Of a stretch of DNA of 64,000 bases, positions 19,947-28,534 are shown in pieces. How positions within the stretch are numbered: position 1 is the stretch's first letter; the number at the start of each line of letters is the position of its first letter. Under the pieces are notes generated by a model. That model did no database searches and was not told where the DNA came from. It was given only the letters and a program-made list of their open reading frames with translations. Location: positions 1 through 64,000 of the forward strand of contig QZKW01000012.1 of assembly GCA_003599885.1 (NCBI GenBank), given 5' to 3'. This DNA comes from Desulfobacteraceae bacterium. Its GTDB lineage: Bacteria; Desulfobacterota; Desulfobacteria; Desulfobacterales; Desulfosalsimonadaceae. The translations under genes were made by a program, and so were the position numbers.

Positions 19947-20665
19947 CCACATTGTCCTTAAAAGACCTTATAAAAACATTCAATAGCCGTCGCGTAGTGA
20001 ATTCCGTCAGCCTGACCATAAACAGTGGTGAGATCGTCGGCCTTCTGGGCCCCAACGGCGCGGGAAAGACCACCACTTTTTATATGACGGTCGGTTTGAT
20101 ACGCCCTGACAGCGGCACTGTGTTTCTTGACACTGAAGACATTACCGACTATCCCATGTATCAAAGGGCAAGGATTGGCGTTGGTTATTTACCGCAGGAA
20201 TCATCAATTTTTAAAAAACTGAGCGTAAAAGACAATTTGATGGCCATTCTTGAATCCTTGCCGATCTCCAAAAAAGAGCAGGAAAAAAAGGCAGATGCGC
20301 TCCTGGATGAACTGGGGATCAAGCGGCTGTCCGGCCAAAAAGCAGCTGTCCTTTCCGGCGGCGAGCGGCGGCGCCTGGAAATCACCCGTGCACTGGCGAC
20401 CGATCCCTCATTCATCCTGCTGGATGAGCCGTTTGCCGGTGTAGATCCGCTGGCTGTAATTGACATTCAAAATATCATCAAACACCTCGCCAAACGTCAG
20501 ATCGGGGTGGTGATATCCGATCATAATGTGCGCGAAACACTGGGGGTTTGCGATCGGGCATATATTTTGAGCAACGGACAGGTTGTGGAATCCGGATCTC
20601 CGGAAGTGATCGCGTCAAGTCCGACAGCACGTCAAATTTATTTGGGTTCGGAATTTAAATTATAA
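19943..20665 (+). CDS. lptB: LPS export ABC transporter ATP-binding protein LptB
   Basis: A 240-residue ABC ATPase with Walker A GPNGAGKTT, Q-loop GYLPQESSIF, signature LSGGERRRLEI, Walker B FILLDEPFAGVDP and H-loop ISDHN. The PQESSIFKKL segment after the Q-loop is characteristic of LptB. It energises extraction of LPS from the inner membrane. It overlaps lptA and ends 2 bp before rpoN, a widespread arrangement. The lptF/G genes are not in the window. Confidence 0.96.
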   Translation: MTTLSLKDLIKTFNSRRVVNSVSLTINSGEIVGLLGPNGAGKTTTFYMTVGLIRPDSGTVFLDTEDITDYPMYQRARIGVGYLPQESSIFKKLSVKDNLMAILESLPISKKEQEKKADALLDELGIKRLSGQKAAVLSGGERRRLEITRALATDPSFILLDEPFAGVDPLAVIDIQNIIKHLAKRQIGVVISDHNVRETLGVCDRAYILSNGQVVESGSPEVIASSPTARQIYLGSEFKL

Positions 20666-20667
20666 AT

Positions 20668-22113
20668 ATGGCGATTGAACTTCAACAACATCTCCGACTT
20701 CAACAGTCGCTGGTTATGACCCCGCAGCTGCAGATGGCGATTAAGCTTCTGCAGCTTTCAAGACTGGAACTGGTTGAAATGATCCAGCAGGAAATGGAAA
20801 CCAATCCGACACTGGAAGAGACCGTTGAAACGTATAATGAAGATTCGATGGAGGAATCTCCCGGCGAAACCATTGCTATAGAGGCCAAAGAGCCTGACCA
20901 GCTCAAAGAAGTCTCTATGGATGAAAAATTTGACAGCTACCTGGATTGGAACAGTGATGCTGACGATTTCAGTGGCACCGGAAAAATGCAATTTGAGGGG
21001 GAGAGAAAAGAGAGCACGGATTTCGAAGCTTTTACCACAAACAAAACATCGCTGGCCGATCATCTGCGATGGCAGCTTTTGATGACACGTCCTTCACCTG
21101 AAGATGAAGAACTCGGCAGCCTCATTATAGGCAACATCGACAAGGACGGCTATCTGGATATTTCAGTGGAAGAAATTGCCCAGACTACCAATAGCTCACC
21201 TGAAAAAATCAGCCGAATACTGGCTTTAATGAAAACTTTTGATCCTCCGGGAGTATTTGCTTCAGATCTCAAAGAATGCCTGTTGTTACAGGCCAGGCAC
21301 CTGGGCGTTGATGATCCTTTGATCATCGATATGATTCGTTATCATTTAAAAGACCTTGAAACAAAGCGCTACAAAGCCATTGCCAAAGCATTAAAAACAG
21401 ATCTCGATCATGTGATTGCAGCAGTCAGCTTTATCCGGTCTCTTGACCCGAAACCCGGTGACAAATTTAACGATGCCCAGCAAATATATATTGTTCCGGA
21501 TGTTTATGTATTTAAAGAAGGTGACGATTATTTAATTTTATTAAATGATGATGACATACCGAGACTGCATATCAATGCCTATTATAAAAAAGCGGTGCGA
21601 CGCGGTGAAAAAATTGCCGATGAAACAAAAACGTATCTTAAGGACCGCCTCCGCTCTGCGGAATGGCTGATAAAAAGTATTCATCATAGGCGGAAAACCA
21701 TATATAATGTCATGGAAAGTATCGTAAAAGCCCAGCGCGACTTTTTTGACCACGGCATTAGCCACCTGAAACCGATGGTGCTCCGGGATATCGCTGATGA
21801 CATTGAAATGCACGAATCCACGGTCAGTCGGGTGACCAATAACAAATACGCCCACACTCCACAGGGGATTTTTGAGTTAAAATTTTTTTTCAACAGTTCC
21901 ATTAATCGGTCCAATGGCGACACGATCGCCTCGGCCAGTGTTCAGGAAAAAATCCGGAAAATCATTGAAAATGAACCGCCTAAAAAACCGTTGAGCGATT
22001 TGAAACTTGTTGAAATTTTAGAAGCAGCCGACATTCATATCGCCAGACGCACGGTGGCTAAATACAGGGAAATGATGGGCATTTTACCTTCGAGCAAACG
22101 CAAACAATTTTAA
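20668..22113 (+). CDS. rpoN: RNA polymerase sigma-54 factor
   Basis: A 481-residue sigma-54. Region I is glutamine- and leucine-rich (MTPQLQMAIKLLQLS), region II is acidic, and region III contains the core-binding and DNA-binding parts, ending in the RpoN box ARRTVAKYRE that reads the -24 element. It would work with NtrC-family activators such as the one at 10209-11612. It lies in the conserved lptB-rpoN-hpf-ptsN-rapZ order. Confidence 0.97.
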   Translation: MAIELQQHLRLQQSLVMTPQLQMAIKLLQLSRLELVEMIQQEMETNPTLEETVETYNEDSMEESPGETIAIEAKEPDQLKEVSMDEKFDSYLDWNSDADDFSGTGKMQFEGERKESTDFEAFTTNKTSLADHLRWQLLMTRPSPEDEELGSLIIGNIDKDGYLDISVEEIAQTTNSSPEKISRILALMKTFDPPGVFASDLKECLLLQARHLGVDDPLIIDMIRYHLKDLETKRYKAIAKALKTDLDHVIAAVSFIRSLDPKPGDKFNDAQQIYIVPDVYVFKEGDDYLILLNDDDIPRLHINAYYKKAVRRGEKIADETKTYLKDRLRSAEWLIKSIHHRRKTIYNVMESIVKAQRDFFDHGISHLKPMVLRDIADDIEMHESTVSRVTNNKYAHTPQGIFELKFFFNSSINRSNGDTIASASVQEKIRKIIENEPPKKPLSDLKLVEILEAADIHIARRTVAKYREMMGILPSSKRKQF

Positions 22114-22126
22114 GGAGGACACTTTT

Positions 22127-22672
22127 ATGCAGACATCTGTAACATTTAAAAATCTGGATCCCTCCGATCATCTGAAGGCTTATGTGCAAAACAAACTCAA
22201 CAAGCTCGATAAACTGCTCGATAATCCAGCCGAGGCCAATGTGGTTCTTTCAGTTGAAAAAATTTGGCATATTGCTGAAATCAAAGTAACGGGCGACAGA
22301 CTGAATATTAATTGCCGTGAAAAAACAAACGATATGTATTCATCCATCGATATGGCCCTGGATAAGCTTGAGGCTCAAATCAAAAAAAGCAAACAGAAAA
22401 TAAAAAACCACCGTTCAGGTTCTCGCGTCGATTACAAGGAAACGCAATCTTTGAACGAAGCAGTCTCCGGTCTGCAAACTGAAGAAAAAACAGAACCCCA
22501 GATCAGGGTTCAGACGATTGATTTTAAACCCATGGATATTGAAGAAGCCAGCATGCAGATAGAACTGGTGCCGGATAATTTTATTGTATTCACCAATTCA
22601 CGAACCGACCAGGTCAATGTGCTTTACCGAAGAAAAGATGGAGACCTCGGACTCATCCAACCTCTGGGCTAA
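22127..22672 (+). CDS. hpf: Ribosome hibernation promoting factor, long form
   Basis: A 181-residue protein. The N-terminal RaiA-like domain (about 1-100) binds the decoding centre. A charged linker and a C-terminal roughly 55-residue domain (FKPMDIEEASMQIELV, FTNSRTDQVNVLYRRKDGDLGLI) mediate 100S dimer formation. The long-form architecture indicates dimerisation by itself, without RMF. The ATG follows AGGAGG, 13 bp after rpoN. Confidence 0.94.
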   Translation: MQTSVTFKNLDPSDHLKAYVQNKLNKLDKLLDNPAEANVVLSVEKIWHIAEIKVTGDRLNINCREKTNDMYSSIDMALDKLEAQIKKSKQKIKNHRSGSRVDYKETQSLNEAVSGLQTEEKTEPQIRVQTIDFKPMDIEEASMQIELVPDNFIVFTNSRTDQVNVLYRRKDGDLGLIQPLG

Positions 22673-22724
22673 ATGGCTGACGCTTTTAACCAACCCTCAA
22701 TTTTATTGAAATTAACGTATAATA

Positions 22725-23183
22725 ATGAAATTACTTGATTTTATAGATCAAAAAACAATTATTACCGAACTCAGATCCACTGATAAAAAAAACGTGTTAG
22801 AAGAACTCTCTCTTCCGGTTTCTGAAATCACCCAGATCGAACACAGGGAACTGGTCAGGGTTCTGATCGAACGGGAGAATCTTGGAAGCACCGGGATCGG
22901 CAACGGCATCGGGATTCCTCACGGTAAATTGAAAAGCCTTAAAACGCTCATTCTCGGTATTGGCCTGAGCCGCAAAGGCGTTGATTTTGACGCGATGGAC
23001 GGAAAACCGGCATATCTTTTCTTTTTGCTCTTAACGCCTGACAATTCAACAGACCTTCATTTGAAGCTTCTGGCCCGGATTTCTAAAATCTTGAAAAACG
23101 ATGCATTTAAAGAAAAAATTTTAGGCGCAGCAAAACCTGAAGACGTGCTTCAGCTGATTGCCGATATCGATGAAGATTTTTAA
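22725..23183 (+). CDS. ptsN: PTS IIA-like nitrogen-regulatory protein
   Basis: A 152-residue EIIA(Ntr)-family protein with phosphoacceptor H66 in GIGIPHGK. It receives phosphate from the NPr/EI(Ntr) relay and acts as a regulator rather than a sugar transporter component. It sits between hpf and rapZ in the usual cluster. No EIIB/EIIC sugar permease is nearby. Confidence 0.94.
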   Translation: MKLLDFIDQKTIITELRSTDKKNVLEELSLPVSEITQIEHRELVRVLIERENLGSTGIGNGIGIPHGKLKSLKTLILGIGLSRKGVDFDAMDGKPAYLFFLLLTPDNSTDLHLKLLARISKILKNDAFKEKILGAAKPEDVLQLIADIDEDF

Positions 23184-23222
23184 TTTTGAAGGCTCCAGGG
23201 TCTTTGCAGTAGATATAACCAA

Positions 23223-24098
23223 ATGAAAAATCATAAAATCATCATTATTACCGGGCTGTCAGGATCGGGGAAAAGCACTGCCATTGCAGCATTGGAAGAT
23301 GCGGGTTTTTTTTGTGTCGACAACATGCCCGTAAAACTCCTGCCGAAGTTCCTTGAATTGCCGGTTCAGGATGATACAGGCATTAAAGGCCTGGCATTTG
23401 TTATGGATGTCCGGGAAAAAAATTTTCTTGAATCCTGGCAGCCGGTTTTTGAAGATCTTCGGCAAAATGGATATCATTTCGAAATTCTTTTTTTAGAAGC
23501 GGATGAAACCGTTCTTTTAAAACGATTCAGCCAAACGCGCAGACATCATCCCCTTACCGGCGATAAAACACTTCTCCATGGTATCCGGGATGAAAAAATA
23601 CTGCTGGAGCCATTAAAAGACAGGGCAACACAAATCATTAATACCTCCAATTACAATATTCATGATTTAAAATCAGTTATTTTCAACATTTCCCGCTCCC
23701 AAAGTTCAACAGAATCTCTCCCAATGCGCTTAAACGTCACATCGTTCGGCTTCAAACATGGAATCCCTCACGACTCCGACCTTATTATTGACGTCCGCTT
23801 CCTGGCAAACCCATATTTTATTCCTGAACTGAAAACCCAGGACGGGCAGAATGAAGACGTGAAAAACTTTGTTTTAAACCATCCAGTCACCCGTGAATTC
23901 CTGAAAAAATTCATAGATCTTATTGATTTTTTGATCCCGTTATATGAAAAGGAAGGGAAATCATATTTAACGATCGCTGTCGGCTGCACTGGCGGACAAC
24001 ATCGATCCGTTGTGATCGCGGGTGCAGTTTCTGATTATATAAAAAAAACCGGACGACCGGTAAACATCAGCCATCGTGATATTGATATTAAAACTTAA
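23223..24098 (+). CDS. rapZ: RNase adapter protein RapZ
   Basis: A 291-residue P-loop protein (YvcJ/RapZ family) with Walker A GLSGSGKST near residue 11, Walker B-like FVMDVRE and the C-terminal motif GCTGGQHRSV. In enterobacteria it guides RNase E to GlmZ and senses glucosamine-6-phosphate; in other phyla it is a nucleotide-binding regulator. It is bracketed by ptsN and an EIIA(Man)-type gene, which suggests a PTS-linked regulatory module. Confidence 0.94.
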   Translation: MKNHKIIIITGLSGSGKSTAIAALEDAGFFCVDNMPVKLLPKFLELPVQDDTGIKGLAFVMDVREKNFLESWQPVFEDLRQNGYHFEILFLEADETVLLKRFSQTRRHHPLTGDKTLLHGIRDEKILLEPLKDRATQIINTSNYNIHDLKSVIFNISRSQSSTESLPMRLNVTSFGFKHGIPHDSDLIIDVRFLANPYFIPELKTQDGQNEDVKNFVLNHPVTREFLKKFIDLIDFLIPLYEKEGKSYLTIAVGCTGGQHRSVVIAGAVSDYIKKTGRPVNISHRDIDIKT

Positions 24099-24113
24099 AG
24101 TCAGGATTTTTTT

Positions 24114-24530
24114 ATGCTTGGTATCGTCATTGTCACCCATGGAAAACTTGGGGAAATATTAATTGAAACATCTGAAATAATTTTATCTGCAAAACCGGAT
24201 TCTGTGGTGTCCGTATCCATTAATCTGGCAGAAAATGTGGAAAAATTAAGACAAAAAATCGAAACAGCTATCAAATCCGTCAACAGCAACAAGGGCATAT
24301 TAATTTTAACGGATATGTTTGGCGGCACACCATCCAATTTAAGCTATTCATTTCTTGAGGAAGGACGCATTGAAGTCTTATCCGGTGTGAACCTCCCCGT
24401 GCTGATCAAAGCCATCAATCTGCGAAAAAAAACCATAGAAATCCATCAAATGGCCAAAACGATAGAAGACTACGGCAAAAAAAGCATATCACTGGCCAGT
24501 GACATTTTAAAAGGAAACAAACGAACATAA
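24114..24530 (+). CDS. PTS mannose-family EIIA component (regulatory)
   Basis: A 138-residue EIIA-Man fold protein with phosphohistidine H9 in GIVIVTHGKLGE and the conserved DMFGGTPSN loop. No EIIB, EIIC or EIID gene follows, so it more likely takes part in regulation with ptsN and rapZ than in sugar uptake, as in other deltaproteobacteria. It is 15 bp after rapZ. Confidence 0.9.
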   Translation: MLGIVIVTHGKLGEILIETSEIILSAKPDSVVSVSINLAENVEKLRQKIETAIKSVNSNKGILILTDMFGGTPSNLSYSFLEEGRIEVLSGVNLPVLIKAINLRKKTIEIHQMAKTIEDYGKKSISLASDILKGNKRT

Positions 24531-24531
24531 A

Positions 24532-24993
24532 ATGATGGATGGCTGGCGGGTTGAAGCAATGACTGAGGAATCGATTGATCCGGTGGTCGCAATTGAAACC
24601 GCTTCTTTTTTGAATCCATGGAGTAAATTATGTTTTTTAGAGGAGTTATCGTTTAAAGATTCGCATAATTTTATTTTAAAACTTGAAAATTCGATTCAAG
24701 CATATCAGATTGTCGCCTATCTTTGTTGCCGCGTTCTTGTTGACGAACTTCATATTTTGAAGTTAGCCGTTCACCCTGAACATCGACGCAAAGGCATTGC
24801 AACCGGCTTTTTAAGCCATTGTCTGAACACGTTCGGGACACAACAAATCAAAACAGTGATCCTTGATGTGCGAAGTTCCAATTCTGCAGCTATCGGCCTT
24901 TATCAAAAACTTGATTTTCAAATTATTGGACAACGTCCGAATTATTATTTCGATACAGGGGAAAGCGCCTTTCTCATGCGAAAAATTTATTAA
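24532..24993 (+). CDS. rimI: RimI-like ribosomal protein S18-alanine N-acetyltransferase
   Basis: A 153-residue GNAT protein. It has the acetyl-CoA loop HPEHRRKGIATGFL, the LDVRSSNSAAIGLYQKLDF motif typical of RimI, and IGQRPNYY near the C-terminus. It acetylates the N-terminus of S18 in characterised members. It begins 1 bp after the EIIA gene with tandem ATG codons and no clear ribosome site, suggesting coupling. Confidence 0.88.
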   Translation: MMDGWRVEAMTEESIDPVVAIETASFLNPWSKLCFLEELSFKDSHNFILKLENSIQAYQIVAYLCCRVLVDELHILKLAVHPEHRRKGIATGFLSHCLNTFGTQQIKTVILDVRSSNSAAIGLYQKLDFQIIGQRPNYYFDTGESAFLMRKIY

Positions 24994-25005
24994 AGGAGAG
25001 CTCAA

Positions 25006-26010
25006 TTGACTATTAAACTGGCGATTAATGGACTTGGAAGAATTGGAAGGCTTGTCTTCCGGTCCGCTTTAAAACGTTCTGACATCGAAATTGTTGCAGT
25101 AAATGATTTAATGGATCCTGAATCCATTGCGCATTTACTTTCTTATGATTCCACTCACGGAAAACTGAATTTCCAGGTTACACCCAGGGAAAAATCCATA
25201 GAAATCAACGGTAAGTCAATTGCTGTTTTCTCAGAGAGAGATCCGGCCAATCTGCCGTGGCGTAAATTCAGTGTTGATATTGCCGCTGAATGTACAGGGC
25301 TTTTCCGGGACAAGGTCAGTGCATCCAAACACATGCAGGGTGGGGCCAAGAAAGTCATTATCTCTGCCCCCGCCAAAGACCCGGATGTCACCATCGTTTT
25401 AGGAGTCAATACATCCGCCTATGACGCAGCTAACCATCACATTATATCGAACGCTTCATGCACCACAAATTGCCTGGCGCCCGTCGCCAAAGTGCTTAAT
25501 GACGAGTTCAACATTGTCTGCGGTTTGATGACCACCGTTCATTCTTACACAGGAGATCAACGGCTTCTGGATGCTCCACACAAAGATCTTCGACGGGCAA
25601 GGTCCGCCTGTCTTTCGATGATTCCGACAACAACCGGCGCAGCCAAAGCCGTGGGAATTGTTCTTCCGGAATTAAATGGAAAGTTGAACGGTCTTTCGAT
25701 TCGCGTCCCTACCCCGAATGTTTCGTTGGTGGATCTGGTTGCCACCATTAATAAATCCGGCGTTAGTGCGGCGGAGGTGAATGCGGCGCTCAAACATGCT
25801 TCAGAAAATTCACTTGCCGGCATACTGGGATACAGTGAACTTCCCCTGGTCTCGAGCGACTACAATGGCTGCACCCTTTCTTCCGTCGTTGACGCGCCAA
25901 CGACATACATTATAAAAAACATGGTAAAGGTATTATCCTGGTACGATAATGAAGCCGGCTATTCTGAAAGAATGGTGGATTTGATTCAAATGATCGGCCA
26001 AAAATTATAA
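25006..26010 (+). CDS. gap: Glyceraldehyde-3-phosphate dehydrogenase, type I
   Basis: A 334-residue tetrameric NAD-linked dehydrogenase. It has the Rossmann motif NGLGRIGR, D34 in AVNDL (NAD preference), catalytic C152 in SNASCTTNCLAP and the general-base histidine in TTVHSYTGDQ. It starts with TTG at 25006 preceded by AAAGGAGAG. It heads a glycolytic pair with tpiA, 92 bp downstream. Confidence 0.97.
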   Translation: MTIKLAINGLGRIGRLVFRSALKRSDIEIVAVNDLMDPESIAHLLSYDSTHGKLNFQVTPREKSIEINGKSIAVFSERDPANLPWRKFSVDIAAECTGLFRDKVSASKHMQGGAKKVIISAPAKDPDVTIVLGVNTSAYDAANHHIISNASCTTNCLAPVAKVLNDEFNIVCGLMTTVHSYTGDQRLLDAPHKDLRRARSACLSMIPTTTGAAKAVGIVLPELNGKLNGLSIRVPTPNVSLVDLVATINKSGVSAAEVNAALKHASENSLAGILGYSELPLVSSDYNGCTLSSVVDAPTTYIIKNMVKVLSWYDNEAGYSERMVDLIQMIGQKL

Positions 26011-26102
26011 CGATTTAATTTTAAATTTTATTAGACAAGAGTTATCAAATCGGACTCTGTCAAATTTTTCCCATCACCACCTCAACCACAGGAGCTTTCT
26101 AT

Positions 26103-26870
26103 ATGAAGGATGGCGCGATAGTAAGGGTCCCGCTTATTGCAGGAAACTGGAAAATGTTTAAAACCGCCACTGAAGCAGAAGAAACAACCAGTCAATTAAT
26201 TCGTCTGGTGTCTGACGTCGAAAATGTCGAGATAATGATCGCCCCTCCTTTTACAGCACTGTCTATTGTTGCAGGACTCACGAAAGACTCACGGGTTGAT
26301 CTCGGCGCCCAGAATTTGCACTGGGCCAAAGAAGGGGCTTTTACAGGCGAAATTTCAGCCGCTATGCTGGTTTCAGCCGGATGCAAATACGTTATCGTTG
26401 GGCACTCGGAACGCCGTCAATATTTCGGTGAAACAGATCATACAGTTAATCAAAAAATTCATGCGGCGAGCCTGTCCGGATTGGTCCCCATCCTGTGTGT
26501 CGGAGAAACAGAGATGCAACGGGACGAGAAAAAAACATTTTCCGTACTTGACAAACAGATTGAGAATGGGTTAGAAGGGCTAACTTTTGATGCGCTTCAT
26601 CCGCTTGTTGTCGCCTATGAACCGGTTTGGGCCATTGGAACAGGAAAAAGTGCTACTCCGGATCAAGTTCAGGAGGTTCATTTGTACCTTCGGAATCTGA
26701 TTGAAAAAATGTTTGGAAATATACTTGCAAAGGCTACCCGAATACTATATGGAGGTAGCGTTAAACCGGACAATGTGTCAGAATTGATGGCGCTGCCGGA
26801 TGTTGATGGGGCACTCGTTGGAGGAGCCAGCTTACAAGCGGATTCATTCAGCAAAATTATTCATTTTTAA
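26103..26870 (+). CDS. tpiA: Triosephosphate isomerase
   Basis: A 255-residue TIM barrel with substrate lysine in GNWKMFK, electrophilic histidine in IVGHSERR, catalytic glutamate in VAYEPVWAIGTG, and phosphate loops LYGGSVKPDN and GALVGGASL. It interconverts dihydroxyacetone phosphate and glyceraldehyde 3-phosphate. It lies between gap and secG, as in many bacteria. Confidence 0.97.
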   Translation: MKDGAIVRVPLIAGNWKMFKTATEAEETTSQLIRLVSDVENVEIMIAPPFTALSIVAGLTKDSRVDLGAQNLHWAKEGAFTGEISAAMLVSAGCKYVIVGHSERRQYFGETDHTVNQKIHAASLSGLVPILCVGETEMQRDEKKTFSVLDKQIENGLEGLTFDALHPLVVAYEPVWAIGTGKSATPDQVQEVHLYLRNLIEKMFGNILAKATRILYGGSVKPDNVSELMALPDVDGALVGGASLQADSFSKIIHF

Positions 26871-26894
26871 TTCAATATAAAAAATAGAAGGCTC

Positions 26895-27422
26895 ATGACT
26901 GCATTAATTATCACTATACACATTATTGTTTGTATCGCCCTGATTCTGATCGTGCTTTTGCAAACCGGTAAAGGCGCGAGTATGGGTGCAGTATTCGGCG
27001 GCGCAGGCAGCCAAACGCTTTTTGGAAATACCGGGGCATCCTCATTCTTGAGTAAGATGACCACATGGGCTGCCATTGTTTTCATGATCACTTCACTGAC
27101 CTTGGCATATATTTCAAAAAGCGGCGGCAAATCGGTAGTGTCAGATATTCAGCCGCCAACCCAACAGACTCAGGTGCCTGTTACAGAAACAATCCCGGTT
27201 GCGACTCCTCAGACGCCGACAGCACCTTTATCTGTTAGCGAACCGGAACCAATCTCAACAGAGATTCCGGCTCAACCTCAGACAGAACAGCCTGCTGCCT
27301 TGACGCCGGTTGAAGATAAAAAAGTCGAACCTGTTGAACAACAGGTTGATGCAAAGACAACAGCACCGGCCATTGAAGAACCTGTGCCTGAGCCATCTTC
27401 GCAGAAGCCTGCAGCACCATAA
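26895..27422 (+). CDS. secG: Preprotein translocase subunit SecG with long acidic/proline-rich tail
   Basis: A 175-residue protein. The first about 75 residues are a normal SecG, with helix 1 (IITIHIIVCIALILIVLLQ), the QTGKGASMGAVFGG loop and helix 2. The remaining about 95 residues are a low-complexity tail rich in Pro, Gln, Glu, Thr and Val, longer than in E. coli SecG. It is part of SecYEG in the inner membrane. The tpiA-secG-tRNA-Leu order is common. Confidence 0.93.
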   Translation: MTALIITIHIIVCIALILIVLLQTGKGASMGAVFGGAGSQTLFGNTGASSFLSKMTTWAAIVFMITSLTLAYISKSGGKSVVSDIQPPTQQTQVPVTETIPVATPQTPTAPLSVSEPEPISTEIPAQPQTEQPAALTPVEDKKVEPVEQQVDAKTTAPAIEEPVPEPSSQKPAAP

Positions 27423-27446
27423 ATAAAAAACCAAACCTATTATTTT

Positions 27447-27532
27447 GCCGAAGTGGTGGAATTGGTAGACACGCTATCTTGAGGGGGTAGTGGGTTACGC
27501 CCGTGCCGGTTCAAATCCGGCCTTCGGCACCA
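27447..27532 (+). tRNA. tRNA-Leu (anticodon GAG)
   Basis: 86 nt including an encoded CCA. The 7-bp acceptor GCCGAAG/CTTCGGC, a long type II variable arm and the T-arm GGTTCAAATCC are present. The anticodon loop TTGAGGG gives GAG (27481-27483), reading CUC and CUU. Confidence 0.97.
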
Positions 27533-27540
27533 TCATAAAT

Positions 27541-27573
27541 AAAGGGCAAGGAAAATTTTTTCCCTTGCCCTTT
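27541..27573 (+). terminator. Terminator after secG-tRNA-Leu
   Basis: An 11-bp stem (AAAGGGCAAGG at 27541-27551 with its complement at 27563-27573), a T-rich loop, and a U-rich stretch downstream. Confidence 0.75.
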
Positions 27574-27598
27574 ATCTTTAAAATTCTATTGGCGATCC

Positions 27599-27808
27599 AT
27601 GTATCCAGTCATTAAAAAAACTTATGCCCAGTTCATCTTTTTCTTCTTAAAACTTCCTCTCATTTATATCACGTTGGCCGTTGGCTTTGTTTTCGAATAC
27701 CTAGTTTCTTTTCCGTATATCATTTTGTGTACCATGGACAGCATTTCAATTAGGAAAAAAAACAGAAAACGAGTTAATGCTTCAGGCATTTCTTCCACAG
27801 GTGCCTGA
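27599..27808 (+). CDS. Possible small membrane protein
   Basis: A 69-residue open frame with a hydrophobic core (FIFFFLKLPLIYITLAVGFVFEYLV) and a basic tail. No ribosome site and no recognised family. It follows a terminator directly, so it would need its own promoter. It may not be a gene. Confidence 0.25.
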   Translation: MYPVIKKTYAQFIFFFLKLPLIYITLAVGFVFEYLVSFPYIILCTMDSISIRKKNRKRVNASGISSTGA

Positions 27809-27826
27809 CTCAATTTCCTGATAGTG

Positions 27827-28201
27827 TCAGATAGTAGACATACTTTCCAGTTTGTTCATTTTGCTGATGATGCATTTCTGTAATTTTGCCAAATCAATGG
27901 ATGTAAAGCGGATCCCGATACCTTCTCGGGTCGAATGGACTACTAGTCCTGATATTCGAATGACCATTCCGGATGTTGTTGACTCGGGATCAAAATTAAT
28001 GATGATATCTGCCGGGGCATCAATCGGTACGAATTCATTGGTTTCCAAAAACATGCCATTAGACCCGAGATTCACGACCTTCCCTTTGATCGTGACCTGT
28101 CTTCTTGACTTTGAACCAAAAGCTTCTGCGACTTTAATGGTTGCTTCGGTGTCCGGCCAGACCTGGCTTCGCGTATTTCTGCGTTTATTACTGTATATCA
28201 T
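27827..28201 (-). CDS. PilZ-domain protein
   Basis: A 124-residue single-domain PilZ protein. The c-di-GMP contact motif RRNTR lies near the N-terminus and the NLGSNGMFLET strand matches the (D/N)xSxxG element. The remaining beta-barrel strands include VVHSTREGIGIRF. Such proteins relay c-di-GMP to motility, envelope or secretion targets. It lies 26 bp after the glutaredoxin gene and may belong to the asnB operon. Confidence 0.88.
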   Translation of the reverse strand: MIYSNKRRNTRSQVWPDTEATIKVAEAFGSKSRRQVTIKGKVVNLGSNGMFLETNEFVPIDAPADIIINFDPESTTSGMVIRISGLVVHSTREGIGIRFTSIDLAKLQKCIISKMNKLESMSTI

Positions 28202-28227
28202 AAATAGTTCCTCTGGTGATTAAACGG

Positions 28228-28503
28228 TTAAGCCGTCTGATAATTATCCAAACCCAGTAGTATATTTAACTTCCCGCTTTGATCCAAGGCAAGTAGATCA
28301 TCATAACCGCCGACATGATAATTTTCAATAAAAATTTGTGGGACTGTCCGCATTCCATCGCTTCGCTTCAGGGATTCGGCAATTAATTCCGGCTTCCCAT
28401 CAATGATAAGTTCATGATACGAAACGCCTTTATTTTTCAGGATATTTTTTGCCCGAACACAATAGGGACATGAACGCGAAGTGTAGATATCAATTTTTTT
28501 CAT
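28228..28503 (-). CDS. Glutaredoxin
   Basis: A 91-residue GrxC-like protein with the dithiol site SCPYC near residue 12, the TVPQIFIE cis-proline loop and the GGYDDLLAL glutathione-binding element. It reduces disulfides or mixed disulfides using a low-molecular-weight thiol. It lies 31 bp after a glutamate-cysteine-ligase-like gene, so a thiol-related operon is likely. A longer reading from 28605 would overlap the upstream gene and is not favoured. Confidence 0.92.
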   Translation of the reverse strand: MKKIDIYTSRSCPYCVRAKNILKNKGVSYHELIIDGKPELIAESLKRSDGMRTVPQIFIENYHVGGYDDLLALDQSGKLNILLGLDNYQTA

Positions 28504-28534
28504 GACTAGTCCGAAGGCCTTCTTTAAAAGTTCG

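Noticed and set aside
24114-24530. Sugar-transporting mannose PTS
   Set aside because: Only the EIIA part is present; no EIIB, EIIC or EIID gene follows.
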